A stretch of DNA of 64,000 bases from Kineococcus gynurae (GTDB lineage: Bacteria; Actinomycetota; Actinomycetes; Actinomycetales; Kineococcaceae). Positions 54,834 to 63,329 of this stretch are shown one piece after another. The stretch lies in assembly GCF_050871315.1 (NCBI RefSeq), contig NZ_JBJLRE010000008.1; one strand, written 5' to 3'. Within the stretch, counting starts at the first letter, position 1. Each line of letters starts with the position of its first letter. The notes beneath the pieces were generated by a model that made no database searches, was not told the DNA's origin, and worked only from the letters and a program-made list of their open reading frames with translations. A program made the translations under genes and the position numbers.

Positions 54834-55655
54834 TCAGCCGGCGAGCCGGCGGCGGGCCTCGTCCAACCGGTTGCTGATGGAGCCGTCGATGACGTCGTCA
54901 CCGATGCTCACGCGCAGACCGCCGATCAGCTCGGGCTGCACGTCCACGTTGAGCCGGACGGCGCGCCCGTACTGCCGGGCGAGGCCCGCGGCGAGCCGCT
55001 CGTGCTGCTCGTGGGTCAACGGCTGCGCGGTCACGACGTGCGCGACCAGCTGCCGACGACGTTCCGCCGCGATCTCGACGTAGTCCTCCAGGGCCCGCTC
55101 GGCCCGCAGACCGCGCGGGGCCAGGGCGACCCGACGAGCGAGCTGCACCGTCTCCGGGCCGGCCCGCTCGACGAGCAGCCGCGAGACCAGATCGGTCCGC
55201 GAGGTGGTCGGCGAGGTGCGGTCGGCCAGCGCGTCGCGCAGCCCGGCGTTGCCGGCCACGAGGCGGGCGAAGCGGAAGAGCTCGTCCTCCAGCGCCTCGC
55301 CGCGACCGTTGCGCTCGGCCTGGACGACGACGGCGGTGACCGCCAGCCGCTCGCAGGCGTCGGCGATGTCGCGGGTGGCGGTCCAGCGACCCGCGGCCAG
55401 GGCCGCGACCGTCTCCAGCGCCGCCGGCGAGATCTTGCCCGCCAGCGCCCGACGGACGAGGTCCGCCTTGCCCGACCCCTCGCGGGAGGGGTCGGTCAGC
55501 GTGCGACGCAGGCTGACCGAGTCGTCCAGCAGCGAGGTGACCGCGAACAGGTCCTCCCCGGTGCGGCCCGCGTCGGCCCCGACGAGCTGGGTGTCGAGGA
55601 CCTCGGCGGCGCGGGCGTAGCTCGCCCGCGCCGCGCCCGAGTCCAGGCTGCTCAT
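54834..55655 (-). CDS. atpH: ATP synthase delta subunit
   Basis: Peripheral-stalk subunit linking the F1 head to the b subunits. The 273-aa protein is longer than the E. coli delta (about 177), as is usual in actinobacteria; the C-terminal section carries the OSCP signature (LNVDVQPELIGGLRVSIGDDVIDGSISNRLDEARR). Its ATG overlaps the atpF stop by 4 bp (ATGA). Separate b and delta genes here contrast with the b-delta fusion of mycobacteria. Confidence 0.95.
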   Translation of the reverse strand: MSSLDSGAARASYARAAEVLDTQLVGADAGRTGEDLFAVTSLLDDSVSLRRTLTDPSREGSGKADLVRRALAGKISPAALETVAALAAGRWTATRDIADACERLAVTAVVVQAERNGRGEALEDELFRFARLVAGNAGLRDALADRTSPTTSRTDLVSRLLVERAGPETVQLARRVALAPRGLRAERALEDYVEIAAERRRQLVAHVVTAQPLTHEQHERLAAGLARQYGRAVRLNVDVQPELIGGLRVSIGDDVIDGSISNRLDEARRRLAG

Positions 55656-56221
55656 CGCTGCCCGGCCCCGGCCTCGGAACGCTCCAGGTCGGCGAGGAAC
55701 CGGTCCACGACGCCGCTCTGACGGGTGGAGTCGTGCAGGGACTCACCGACGATGCGCGAGGCCAGGTCGGTCGCGAGACGACCCACCTCGGCGCGCAGCT
55801 GCTGGGTGGCCTGCTGGCGCTCCGCCTCGATGGTGTGCCGCGCCGAGGTGGTGATGCGGTCGGCCTCGGCCTGCGCCTGCTCCCGCATCTCCGCCACGAT
55901 CGCCGCACCCTGCTGGCGGGCCTCCTCGCGGATGCGGTTGGCCTCACCGCGCGCGTCCGCGAGCTGCTTCTTGTACTCCTCGAGCGCGGCCTGGGCCTCG
56001 GCCTGGGCCTTCTCCGCCTTCTCGACGTTGCCCTCGATGGCGGCGCGACGCTCCTCGTACATGGCCTCGAGGCGCGGCACGACCTTCTTCGCGACGACGA
56101 TCCAGATGATGATCGCGAAGATGATGCCGACGATCAGCTCCCCGGTGTGGGGGATGATCGGGTACAGCGTGTCGCCCGACGCCTCTTCTTCCACCACGAC
56201 GGTGGCGAGGGCATTCAGCAC
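55652..56221 (-). CDS. atpF: ATP synthase b subunit
   Basis: Peripheral-stalk membrane anchor. The 189-aa protein has one N-terminal membrane helix (about 29-45, GELIVGIIFAIIIWIVVAKK) and a long charged right-handed coiled coil to the C-terminus. The GTG at 56221 follows GGAGG at good spacing. A 4-bp overlap with atpH implies coupled translation. Confidence 0.96.
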   Translation of the reverse strand: MLNALATVVVEEEASGDTLYPIIPHTGELIVGIIFAIIIWIVVAKKVVPRLEAMYEERRAAIEGNVEKAEKAQAEAQAALEEYKKQLADARGEANRIREEARQQGAAIVAEMREQAQAEADRITTSARHTIEAERQQATQQLRAEVGRLATDLASRIVGESLHDSTRQSGVVDRFLADLERSEAGAGQR

Positions 56222-56267
56222 GGTTCCTCCTTCGGGCTATCGATCAAGTCGGCGGTCGCGGCCTGCG

Positions 56268-56477
56268 TCAGCCCTGGAAGACGAACGCGAGGGCGATACC
56301 GAAGATGGCGAGCGCTTCCGCGAGGACGAAGCCGAGGATGGCGATCGACTGCAGCATGCCGCGGGCCTCGGGCTGACGGGCCACACCGTTGATGTAGGCG
56401 GCGAAGATGAGGCCGATACCGATGCCGGGGCCGATCGCGGAGAGGCCGTAGCCGACGATGGCGAGGGAGCCAGTCAT
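56268..56477 (-). CDS. atpE: ATP synthase c subunit
   Basis: Proton-carrying rotor subunit. The 69-aa hairpin has two membrane helices with the polar loop ARQPEAR (about 33-39) and the ion-binding carboxylate Glu54 in LAEALAIF; the GxGxG face on helix 1 (GPGIGIG) packs the ring. The absence of sodium-site residues around Glu54 fits a proton-driven enzyme. The ATG at 56477 is preferred to 56486 because the AAAGGA ribosome site abuts the upstream ATG and is 9 nt from the chosen one. Confidence 0.95.
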   Translation of the reverse strand: MTGSLAIVGYGLSAIGPGIGIGLIFAAYINGVARQPEARGMLQSIAILGFVLAEALAIFGIALAFVFQG

Positions 56478-56550
56478 GCGCTGCATTCCTTTCGTTGCCG
56501 GTGCGCTCGTCCGCGGACCGGGGTTTGTGGGGGGACTTGCGGGGTGGTGG

Positions 56551-57342
56551 TCAGTGCTCGTCGGAGAGCGCCGCGGCGATGAACGTCGCGGCCAGCATGG
56601 TGAACACGTAGGCCTGCAGGAACTCGACGAACAGCTCGAACAGGGTCAGCGCGAACGCCATGCCGAACGTCGGGACCGACAGCAGCTTGAGGCCGATGCC
56701 GCCGTGGATCAGGAAGTACTCCGCACCGGAGATGAAGAGCACCAGGATGAGGTGGCCCGCGAACATGTTGCCGAACAGCCGCAGCGACAAGGTCACCGGC
56801 TGGATGACGATGATGGAGAGGAACTCCAGCAGCCACACGAACGGCACGATGGGTTTCGGCAGACCGTGCGGGACCAGGTTGCCCAGGTAGCCCCCGAGAC
56901 CCTTCCGCTTGATCCCGACGTAGTGGTAGGTCAGGTAGACGAAGATCGTCAGCGCCACCGGGAACGCGTACCGGCTCATCGTCGGGTACTGGATCGGCGG
57001 GATGACCCCGAACAGGTTGTTCACGAGGATGATCGAGAACAGCGTCAGCAGCAGGGGCACGAACCGCAGGAAGTCGCGGCTGCCGATGATGTCGCGGGCG
57101 ATGGTGTTGCGGACGAAGCCGTACACCGCCTCCATCGCCATCTGGCGCTTGCCGGGGACGACGGCCAGGCGGCGCGAACCGGCCAGCAGCAGCCAGATGA
57201 TGAGCGGCGTCGCCAACATGAAGACGATGGCGGGCCGCGTGATCGCGAGCGCTCCGTCCCCGATGAGCGGCTGCCAGAAGATGCCTTGGTCGGGGCTGTT
57301 GAAGGTCTCCCCGCCGGCGGCGGCCAGACTGGCCAGGCTCAC
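56551..57342 (-). CDS. atpB: ATP synthase a subunit
   Basis: Forms the proton half-channels against the c-ring. The 263-aa protein has five to six membrane helices; the essential arginine is Arg188 in LSLRLFGNMFAGH, and a C-terminal helix carries FELFVEFLQAYVFTMLA. The GTG start overlaps the preceding small membrane gene by 4 bp (GTGA). Normal length for actinobacteria. Confidence 0.97.
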   Translation of the reverse strand: MSLASLAAAGGETFNSPDQGIFWQPLIGDGALAITRPAIVFMLATPLIIWLLLAGSRRLAVVPGKRQMAMEAVYGFVRNTIARDIIGSRDFLRFVPLLLTLFSIILVNNLFGVIPPIQYPTMSRYAFPVALTIFVYLTYHYVGIKRKGLGGYLGNLVPHGLPKPIVPFVWLLEFLSIIVIQPVTLSLRLFGNMFAGHLILVLFISGAEYFLIHGGIGLKLLSVPTFGMAFALTLFELFVEFLQAYVFTMLAATFIAAALSDEH

Positions 57343-57671
57343 GTCAACTCCTCCGGACGAACGTCATCGTGGGTGCGGGGCGGCGCGCCGCCCGTCGAAC
57401 TGGTCTTCGGGTCTCGCTGGTGCGGCGCGCGGTCGTGCGTACCGTACCGGAGCCACAGGTAGTACAGGGTCAGCGCCTTGCCGACGACGAGTCCGATGCC
57501 GACGACGAAGCCGGTGCCGATGAGCCGGTCGACCCCCCACCCGGCAAGGGCACCGAGGCCGGCGCCGACGATCAGGTAGGAGGTGATGCTCCAGGCGACC
57601 GACTCGGTGAGTTCGGAGGCGCGGTCGGGTCGGGCCACGCGCGGGGCGCGGGCGGCGTCGTGCAGGCTCAC
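57339..57671 (-). CDS. AtpZ/AtpI-like small membrane protein
   Basis: A 110-aa protein with two membrane helices (about 25-48 and 53-72; GAGLGALAGWGVDRLIGTGF is the AtpZ-like hairpin) and a Pro/Thr-rich cytoplasmic tail. Family members are assembly helpers or cation channels next to ATP synthase genes. It overlaps its neighbours on both sides by 4 bp, so it is co-translated between the larger atpI-like gene and atpB. Confidence 0.8.
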   Translation of the reverse strand: MSLHDAARAPRVARPDRASELTESVAWSITSYLIVGAGLGALAGWGVDRLIGTGFVVGIGLVVGKALTLYYLWLRYGTHDRAPHQRDPKTSSTGGAPPRTHDDVRPEELT

Positions 57672-58114
57672 CGCGACCCCTTCGTCCCGGGGCCGTCGGT
57701 CATGAACACCGGGATCCGCAGCTTGACGAACCCGCGCAGCTCGGCGGCCAACCAGGCCACGGCGGTGACGATGACGGTCAGCCCGAGGGCCGGACCGTCG
57801 ATCGCGTCGATCCGCGTCAGGGCGACCATCGCGATCCCGAGCAGGACCACCTTGACCGTGTAGACCAGCAGCGCGGTGATCATCACCAGGTGCGGGTTGG
57901 ACCGGGCGACCCGGCCCATGACGACGAGGCGGGCCCCGAAGAACGCGATGACGATGGCGCCACCGAGGAGCGCGGACAGCCCCACGGCGGGTCCCTGCCA
58001 GATCCCGGCCACCAGGGCGCAGACCACGGCGATCACGGCGGCCACCGCGCTGGCGCGGCGGAGCAGGATGCCGAAGGCCGCGTCGGCCTGGCTTCCTGCA
58101 CCGTTGCTGGTCAC
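57668..58114 (-). CDS. AtpI-like ATP synthase accessory membrane protein
   Basis: A 148-aa protein with four predicted helices (about 20-38, 42-62, 77-99, 105-125), equivalent in position to the gene preceding atpB in mycobacteria. AtpI-type proteins help assemble the c-ring in some species. GTG 58114 gives the homologous length; the longer open frame upstream is Arg/Pro-rich and rejected. First gene of the atp operon; a palindromic promoter candidate lies about 95 bp upstream. Confidence 0.8.
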   Translation of the reverse strand: MTSNGAGSQADAAFGILLRRASAVAAVIAVVCALVAGIWQGPAVGLSALLGGAIVIAFFGARLVVMGRVARSNPHLVMITALLVYTVKVVLLGIAMVALTRIDAIDGPALGLTVIVTAVAWLAAELRGFVKLRIPVFMTDGPGTKGSR

Positions 58115-58205
58115 GTCTGCTGCTTCCTGTCGTCGGCGGGTCGTCCGAAGGGATTCGGCTCGTCGGCGGGGCCTCGGGGGGCTGCGGCGAGCACCCCGGG
58201 AAGGC

Positions 58206-58225
58206 CTCGTGAAAACTATCACGAG
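58206..58225 (-). promoter_or_regulatory. Palindrome with possible -10 ahead of the atp operon
   Basis: CTCGTGA (58206-58212) and TCACGAG (58219-58225) are a perfect 7-bp inverted repeat with a 6-nt AT-rich spacer. Read on the minus strand, the spacer is TAGTTT, fitting TANNNT. It lies between wecA and the first atp-operon gene, 92 bp upstream of its start; no good -35 is seen. Confidence 0.45.
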
Positions 58226-58262
58226 CGGCATCTCCTACAGGACGTAGAAGGTGAGAGAGGGG

Positions 58263-59471
58263 TCACGTCGCCCCGCTGCCGCTCGGCGTCGGGGCCTCGT
58301 CGGGGGCGACCTCCCCGGACGCGGTGCCCACCCCGTCCGTCCCGGACGAGGTCGGGACCGGTCCGGCCGCGGTGGCCCCACGGCGCCGGCGCAGCAGCAG
58401 GGGCCCGAAGGTGAACAGCGCGATCAGGCAGCCGGCCCCGGACGCCACGGCCAGCGCCTGCGGGAGCGGCAGGAACGCCGAACTCGCGGCCCCGAAACTC
58501 AGGAACGCCGCCCACGAGTACATGACCAGCACGGCGACCCGGTGCGAGTGGCCCATCTGCAGGAGCCGGTGGTGCAGGTGCTTCTTGTCCGGGTGCCAGA
58601 ACGCCTTGCCCTCCCGCGTCCGGCGCACGATCGCGAGCAGCATGTCTCCCAACGGGATCAGCAGCACCGCGATGGGCAGCAGCAGCGGGAAGAACGCCGG
58701 GGCGATCCGTTCCGAGGACACCACCTCGGGGTCCACCGTGCTCGTCGCGGCGATCGTCGAGGACGCCAGCAGCAGACCCAGCATCATCGACCCGGAGTCG
58801 CCCATGAAGATGCGGGCCGGGTGGGAGTTGTGCGGCAGGAAACCCAGGCAGCAGCCCACGGTGGCCGCCGCGATGAGGGTCGCCAGCGAGGAGTAGTCGT
58901 CGGGCGCCTGCCCGCGCTGCAGCGCGTAGGAGTAGAGGAAGAACGCGATGGCGCCGATCCCGACGATGCCCGCGGCGAGGCCGTCGAGACCGTCGACGAA
59001 GTTCACGGCGTTGATGGTCACCAGCACGACCAGCACGGTGATCAGCATCATCGTCTGCGAGCTCAGCAGGGTGACCCCGCCGATGGGGAGCGAGAGCAGG
59101 CTGACGCCCTGCCAGCCCATGATCCCGGCGGCGATCACCTGGCCCGCGAGCTTGGTGATGGCGTCGAGGGTGACGATGTCGTCGGCGACCCCGAGGGCGC
59201 AGACCAGGAACGCGCCGACCAGCACCCACAGCGGCCCCGGGTCGGTGTCGAAGACCCGCTGCAGGAAGGGGGTCCGGCTGGCCACCAGCAGGGCCGCACC
59301 GAGCCCCAGGAGCATCGCCACGCCCCCCATCCGCGGGATGGGCACGGTGTGCACGTCACGGTCGCGGACCGGGGTCACCGCGCCCACCCGTTGGGCCAGC
59401 CGGCGCACCACGGGCGTCGTCAGGTACGTCACGGCGGCCGCGACGACGATGACGAGCAGGTAGGCCCGCAC
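58263..59471 (-). CDS. wecA: Polyprenyl-phosphate GlcNAc-1-phosphate transferase WecA
   Basis: Starts the linker unit of arabinogalactan or teichoic-acid-like wall polymers by moving GlcNAc-1-phosphate from UDP-GlcNAc to decaprenyl/undecaprenyl phosphate. The 402-aa protein has about eleven membrane helices and the family motifs PIPRMGG, the DD pair in GVADDIVTLD, NFVDGLDGLAAG, FMGDSGSM and HHRLLQMGHSH. A Pro/Ser/Thr tail of about 40 residues extends the core. It starts 3 bp after sua5, so the two are cotranscribed, as in mycobacteria. Confidence 0.95.
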   Translation of the reverse strand: MRAYLLVIVVAAAVTYLTTPVVRRLAQRVGAVTPVRDRDVHTVPIPRMGGVAMLLGLGAALLVASRTPFLQRVFDTDPGPLWVLVGAFLVCALGVADDIVTLDAITKLAGQVIAAGIMGWQGVSLLSLPIGGVTLLSSQTMMLITVLVVLVTINAVNFVDGLDGLAAGIVGIGAIAFFLYSYALQRGQAPDDYSSLATLIAAATVGCCLGFLPHNSHPARIFMGDSGSMMLGLLLASSTIAATSTVDPEVVSSERIAPAFFPLLLPIAVLLIPLGDMLLAIVRRTREGKAFWHPDKKHLHHRLLQMGHSHRVAVLVMYSWAAFLSFGAASSAFLPLPQALAVASGAGCLIALFTFGPLLLRRRRGATAAGPVPTSSGTDGVGTASGEVAPDEAPTPSGSGAT

Positions 59472-59474
59472 GGC

Positions 59475-60248
59475 TCAGGCGGGGGGTCGCGGGGTCGTCT
59501 CGCCCGCGGACACGGGTCCGGCGGCGGGTTCGGAGTCGGGTCCGGGTTCGGAGTCGGGTCCGGCATCGGTCCCGCCGTCGGCGGCGGGTTCCTCGGCCGG
59601 GTCCGGGTCGGCCCAACCCTTCGGGACGGCCGCGCGCAGGGTCGCCTCGCTCAGCGCCCCCACCCGCAGGATGCGCAGCCCGCCGTCGGAGGCGTCGACG
59701 ATGGTCGAGGCCTCCCCGCGCGGGCTGGGCCCGCCGTCGAGGTAGATCCGCACGGAGTCCCCGAGCTGCTCGACGGCCTCCGCGACGGTCGTCGCGGCCG
59801 GACGCCCCGACAGGTTCGCGCTGGAGACGGCCATCGGCCCGGTCTTGCGCAGCAGTTCGAGGGCGACCGGGTGCAGCGGCATCCGCAGCGCGACCGTGCC
59901 GCGGGTGTCCCCGAGGTCCCAGGTCAACGACGGCTGGGCCCGGCACACGATGGTGAGGGCTCCCGGCCAGAACGCGTCCATGAGCTCGCGCACGGCGAAC
60001 GGGATGGCCGAGGCCAGACCGTCGACGGTGCGCACCTCCGGCACCAGGACCGGCGGGGGCATCGCCCGGCCGCGGCCCTTGGCCTCGAGCAGCTTGGTCA
60101 CCGCGGCCGGGGAGAAGGCGTCGGCACCGATGCCGTAGACGGTGTCGGTGGGCAGCACGACGACCTCGCCACGCTGGACGGCGCTGTGCGCGGCCGCGAG
60201 CCCGCGGTCGCGTTCCTGGGCGTCGGCACAGTTGAAGGGGGGCCTCAC
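59475..60248 (-). CDS. sua5: Threonylcarbamoyl-AMP synthase (Sua5/YrdC)
   Basis: Makes threonylcarbamoyl-AMP for the t6A37 modification of tRNAs reading ANN codons. The 257-aa protein has the YrdC core (about 10-205): VVVLPTDTVYGIGADAF, KGRGRAMPPPVLV, FWPGALTIV, VALRMPLH, MAVSSANLSG and STIVDAS. It lacks a true Sua5 C-terminal domain; instead about 45 residues of Pro/Asp/Ala-rich sequence with DSEPGPDSEP repeats (DNA repeats at 59520-59560) follow. Linked to prmC and wecA as in mycobacteria. Confidence 0.94.
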   Translation of the reverse strand: MRPPFNCADAQERDRGLAAAHSAVQRGEVVVLPTDTVYGIGADAFSPAAVTKLLEAKGRGRAMPPPVLVPEVRTVDGLASAIPFAVRELMDAFWPGALTIVCRAQPSLTWDLGDTRGTVALRMPLHPVALELLRKTGPMAVSSANLSGRPAATTVAEAVEQLGDSVRIYLDGGPSPRGEASTIVDASDGGLRILRVGALSEATLRAAVPKGWADPDPAEEPAADGGTDAGPDSEPGPDSEPAAGPVSAGETTPRPPA

Positions 60249-60297
60249 ACCGAGGAGTCTCCCACCGCCACGACCGGCCCGGACCGCGACTCCCCGG

Positions 60298-61200
60298 TCA
60301 GCCCTCCCCCGCCGACCCGGCCCGACGCGCCGAGGTCGCGCGGGGACGGTCGGTGAGGTCGCGGTGCCCCGTGATCTCCGTCCATCCCCCGGCCGCGACG
60401 AACATGGCCCGGGCGCTGCCGGCCTGGACCTCGGCGTGCTCCAGGACGACGTACCCGCCGGGACGCAGCAGCGTCGCGGCGCGACGCAGGACCCGCCGCG
60501 GCACGGCGAGCCCGTCCTCCCCGCCGCCGTAGAGGGCCAGCTCTGGATCGTGCTCGGCGACCTCGCGCTCCTGCGGGACCGCTCCCGGTGGCACGTACGG
60601 AGGGTTGCTGACCACCACGTCCACCTGACCCCGGAGGTCCTCGAACGCCGTCGCCGCGTCCCCCAGGCGCAGGTCGAGGGGCACGTCCAGACGCTCGGCG
60701 TGCTCGTCCACGTTGCGCCGGGCCCACGCGTGGGCCAGCGGGTCCAGCTCGACGGCGTGCACGCGGGCCCCGGGCAGCTCGGTGGCGACGGCCAGCGCGA
60801 TGGCCCCCGAACCGGTGCAGAGGTCGACCACGACCGGGCCGGCCTCCCGCCGGACCGCGCGGGCGGCGTCCAGCGCGAGCTGGGCCACCGTCTCGGTCTC
60901 CGGGCGGGGGACGAAGACCCCGGGCCCGACCCGCAGCGTGAGTCCGCGGAAGCCCGCGACCCCGGTGAGGTGCTGCAACGGGATCCGGTCGGCCCGCAGC
61001 GCGAGCAGCTCGGAGAACCGGACCGGGGTGACCGGCGTCCGCATCACCTGCAGGGCGCTCAGCCGGGACCGGTCGAGGCCGAGGTCGTGGGCGAGCAGCA
61101 CCTCGGCGTCGACCCGCGGGGTGGGCACCCCGGCCGCGGCCAGCGTCGCGGTGGCCGCCTCCAGCAGGGATCGGACGTCGGAGGCGGACTCGCTCGGCAC
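60298..61200 (-). CDS. prmC: Release factor glutamine methyltransferase PrmC
   Basis: Methylates the glutamine of the GGQ motif of release factors RF1 and RF2. The 300-aa protein has an N-terminal helical RF-binding domain (1-85), then a Rossmann methyltransferase with DLCTGSGAIAL (126-136) and the catalytic NPPY (199-202). Its substrate gene prfA lies 2.1 kb upstream on the same strand; in most bacteria they are adjacent, and here a serine hydrolase and an ArsR-type gene separate them. GTG 61200 lies 7 nt after TAGTGT. Confidence 0.95.
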   Translation of the reverse strand: MPSESASDVRSLLEAATATLAAAGVPTPRVDAEVLLAHDLGLDRSRLSALQVMRTPVTPVRFSELLALRADRIPLQHLTGVAGFRGLTLRVGPGVFVPRPETETVAQLALDAARAVRREAGPVVVDLCTGSGAIALAVATELPGARVHAVELDPLAHAWARRNVDEHAERLDVPLDLRLGDAATAFEDLRGQVDVVVSNPPYVPPGAVPQEREVAEHDPELALYGGGEDGLAVPRRVLRRAATLLRPGGYVVLEHAEVQAGSARAMFVAAGGWTEITGHRDLTDRPRATSARRAGSAGEG

Positions 61201-61207
61201 GCCCGGG

Positions 61208-61213
61208 ACACTA
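61208..61213 (-). promoter_or_regulatory. -10 element of prmC
   Basis: Minus-strand TAGTGT lies 7 nt upstream of GTG 61200: a leaderless-type promoter that lets prmC, sua5 and wecA be transcribed independently of the genes between them and prfA. Confidence 0.5.
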
Positions 61214-61236
61214 CGGGGTCGCGAGCGCGGTCCGGC

Positions 61237-62802
61237 CTACCCGGGCCACCCGCCCAGCAGGAGCGCGAGGAGAACGACGCTCACCAGCAGGCTGAAGCCC
61301 GTGCCGACGACCGGGACGACCCCGGACGGCCCCGGCAGGACCCGCCACCGGGCGAGGTGGACGACGGCGGAGAAGGTCGCGGCGCCGACCGCGACCGCGA
61401 ACAGACCCGGGGGGACGACGGCCCAGGCCCCGATCCCGGCGAGCAGCGCGACCAGCAGGACCTGGCCCAGGACCCCGTCGAGGACGCCCAGCCGGGTGGC
61501 CGACGGGGCGATCCGCGGCCGCAGACCGTGCCGGAGCGCGGCGAGCACGGCCACCAGGACCAGGCCCAGGGTCACCCCCACGGGCAGGGTCAGCAGCCGC
61601 TGCGCCGTCGTCGGCGGGGCGACGTCCAACCCGAGCAGGCGGAACGCGATCGTCTGGGACTCGACGGCCGAGGGGGCGGTGAGGGCCACCCAGTCTCCCG
61701 TGGCCGGGTCCAGCGCCACGGAGGAGACGCCACCGGCCGTGGCACCGTTGTTGAGGAGCAGCGTCCGGCCCTGGACCTCGGCCCTGAAGAACCCCCAGCC
61801 GCTGCCGCTCTCCCCTCCCTGCCACGGGCCCCGGGGGCGGACCGCGTCCTGCCCGGGAGCGGTCCCCGCGGCCACCGCGGCCATCAGTCGACCCAGGTCC
61901 TCGGCGGTCGACCACACCCCGGTCCCCGCCGGGGCCGACCCCGCCGAGCGCCAGTCGGCGACGTCGCGCCCGGCGGCGTCGACCTCGTGGGCGTGCCCGG
62001 CGGGCCGGGGGTCGGGGTCGACGAGGGTGGCGCCCATGCCCAGCGGGTCGAGGACCCGCTGCCGCAGCAGGTCCGGGTAGGGGATGCCGGCGACCTCGGC
62101 GAGGGCGTGCCCGAGCAGGGCGTAGCCGAGGTTGGAGTAGGTGAACTCGCCCCGGGTCCCGCCGCCCAGCTGGAACTGCTGCGCCTCCTGCAGCACCGAG
62201 GCGGGGGTCTGGCCGCGGTAGGGGTTGCCCTGGGACAGGTTCGCCGCCACGACCCCGAGGGCGCGCCGACCGCCGACCACCCCGAGACCGCTGCGGTGGG
62301 TGGCGAGCTCGTCGAGGGTCACCGTGGCGAGTCCGGCGTCGAGACCGGCGTCCGGGTAGATCTCCCCCAACGTCGTCGTGGCCTCGACCTCACCGCGGGC
62401 GACCGCGTCGGCCAGCAGCAGCCCCGTGAGGGACTTGGTGACGGAACCGATCTCCTGCGGTGTGCCGGCCGTCATGGCACGTCGGGAGTCCGGGCGGGCG
62501 TCGGCGGCGCCGAGGGCCGCGGTGCGGACCGGCCCCCCGCGCGAGCCGGTGGCGACGGCGAGACCCTGCAGGTCGAGCCCCGCCGATGCCGTCCGCGCCC
62601 GCGCCGCGAGGTCGGCGTCGCCGGAGACCTCGGGGCCGAGGCTCGGCGGTCGGGGCAGCCACAGCAGGGCGGTCAGCACGGCGGCGACGAGCGCCGCGAC
62701 CAGCGCCAGGCGTCGTGCGCGGGGCGGGGTCGTCGGGGTGGGACCGGTCTCGGTCCGGGCCGTCGTGCCGGCAGGGGCGGGGGTGGCGGGCATCGCCGTC
62801 AC
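61237..62802 (-). CDS. Membrane serine hydrolase (beta-lactamase class C/PBP-like)
   Basis: A 521-aa protein: N-terminal membrane helix (about 31-50), an extracytoplasmic serine-hydrolase domain (about 65-400) with the SxxK nucleophile Ser120 and Lys123 (GSVTKS), a YSN motif (FTYSNLGYA) and a THRSGLG segment, then four C-terminal helices (about 410-520). This architecture is typical of EstB/Pab87-like peptidases or carboxypeptidases acting on the cell wall; substrate unknown. GTG 62802 overlaps the regulator's stop by 4 bp (GTGA); an ATG three codons later is an alternative. Probably controlled by the ArsR-type protein. Confidence 0.88.
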   Translation of the reverse strand: MTAMPATPAPAGTTARTETGPTPTTPPRARRLALVAALVAAVLTALLWLPRPPSLGPEVSGDADLAARARTASAGLDLQGLAVATGSRGGPVRTAALGAADARPDSRRAMTAGTPQEIGSVTKSLTGLLLADAVARGEVEATTTLGEIYPDAGLDAGLATVTLDELATHRSGLGVVGGRRALGVVAANLSQGNPYRGQTPASVLQEAQQFQLGGGTRGEFTYSNLGYALLGHALAEVAGIPYPDLLRQRVLDPLGMGATLVDPDPRPAGHAHEVDAAGRDVADWRSAGSAPAGTGVWSTAEDLGRLMAAVAAGTAPGQDAVRPRGPWQGGESGSGWGFFRAEVQGRTLLLNNGATAGGVSSVALDPATGDWVALTAPSAVESQTIAFRLLGLDVAPPTTAQRLLTLPVGVTLGLVLVAVLAALRHGLRPRIAPSATRLGVLDGVLGQVLLVALLAGIGAWAVVPPGLFAVAVGAATFSAVVHLARWRVLPGPSGVVPVVGTGFSLLVSVVLLALLLGGWPG

Positions 62803-63284
62803 CGGAGCCCGGCGGTCGCCAGCAGGGTCAGCAGGGGGACGACCCGCGCGCCCGGGACGGCGTAGGTGCCGCGCCCGACGGCGTCGAGCCAACCGGCCTC
62901 GGTCAGCTGCCGCAGGTGGTGGTAGAGCTGGCCCGACGTGCCCAGCCCCTCCCCCAGCTCGGTGACGGTCCGCCTGCCCTGCAGCACCTTCAGCAGCAGT
63001 CCGAGCCGTACCGGATGGGCCAGGGCGGAGAGCGCCGCCACGGCCACGGTCGGGTCGGCGTCGAGCACGCTTGCGGCGTCCGCCGCCTCCTGCCACTCGT
63101 AGCGCTCCCCGCCGGGCAGGTCGACGGCGCCCGTCCAGAGCAGGACGGACCGCCCGTCGGAGCGCTCCTTCACGCCCCGCAGGGCCCAGAAGGCCTCGTG
63201 GTCGGTGACGGCGGCCGTGTCGGCGCGGGCGGCCTCGAGCGCCGCGATGCGCTTCTCGAGCAGGGACCAGCGTTCCTCGTCCAT
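62799..63284 (-). CDS. ArsR-like winged-helix regulator
   Basis: A 161-aa protein with a C-terminal ArsR-type winged helix (about 85-150; LSALAHPVRLGLLLKVLQGRRTVTELGEGLGTSGQLYHHLRQL) and an N-terminal alpha-helical section with no metal-site cysteines, so it is not a classical metal sensor. It is fused translationally to the serine hydrolase by GTGA. A good promoter precedes it, TTGCAC-16-TAGTAT, with the -10 6 nt from the ATG, and inverted and direct ACGTAG-type repeats overlap it. Confidence 0.87.
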   Translation of the reverse strand: MDEERWSLLEKRIAALEAARADTAAVTDHEAFWALRGVKERSDGRSVLLWTGAVDLPGGERYEWQEAADAASVLDADPTVAVAALSALAHPVRLGLLLKVLQGRRTVTELGEGLGTSGQLYHHLRQLTEAGWLDAVGRGTYAVPGARVVPLLTLLATAGLR

Positions 63285-63290
63285 CACCTC

Positions 63291-63329
63291 ATACTACGGA
63301 TGAACGTAGATCGTGCAAAGGTTACGTAG
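63291..63329 (-). promoter_or_regulatory. Promoter and operator-like repeats of the ArsR-hydrolase operon
   Basis: Minus strand: -35 TTGCAC (complement of 63313-63318), 16-bp spacer, -10 TAGTAT (complement of 63291-63296). Overlapping it, CTACG (63294-63298) and CGTAG (63305-63309) form an inverted repeat, and ACGTAG recurs at 63304 and 63324, exactly 20 bp apart. This suggests autoregulation. Confidence 0.6.

Noticed and set aside
59520..59560. Direct DNA repeats as a mobile or regulatory element
   Set aside because: They simply encode the DSEPGP repeats in the low-complexity tail of the Sua5-type protein.
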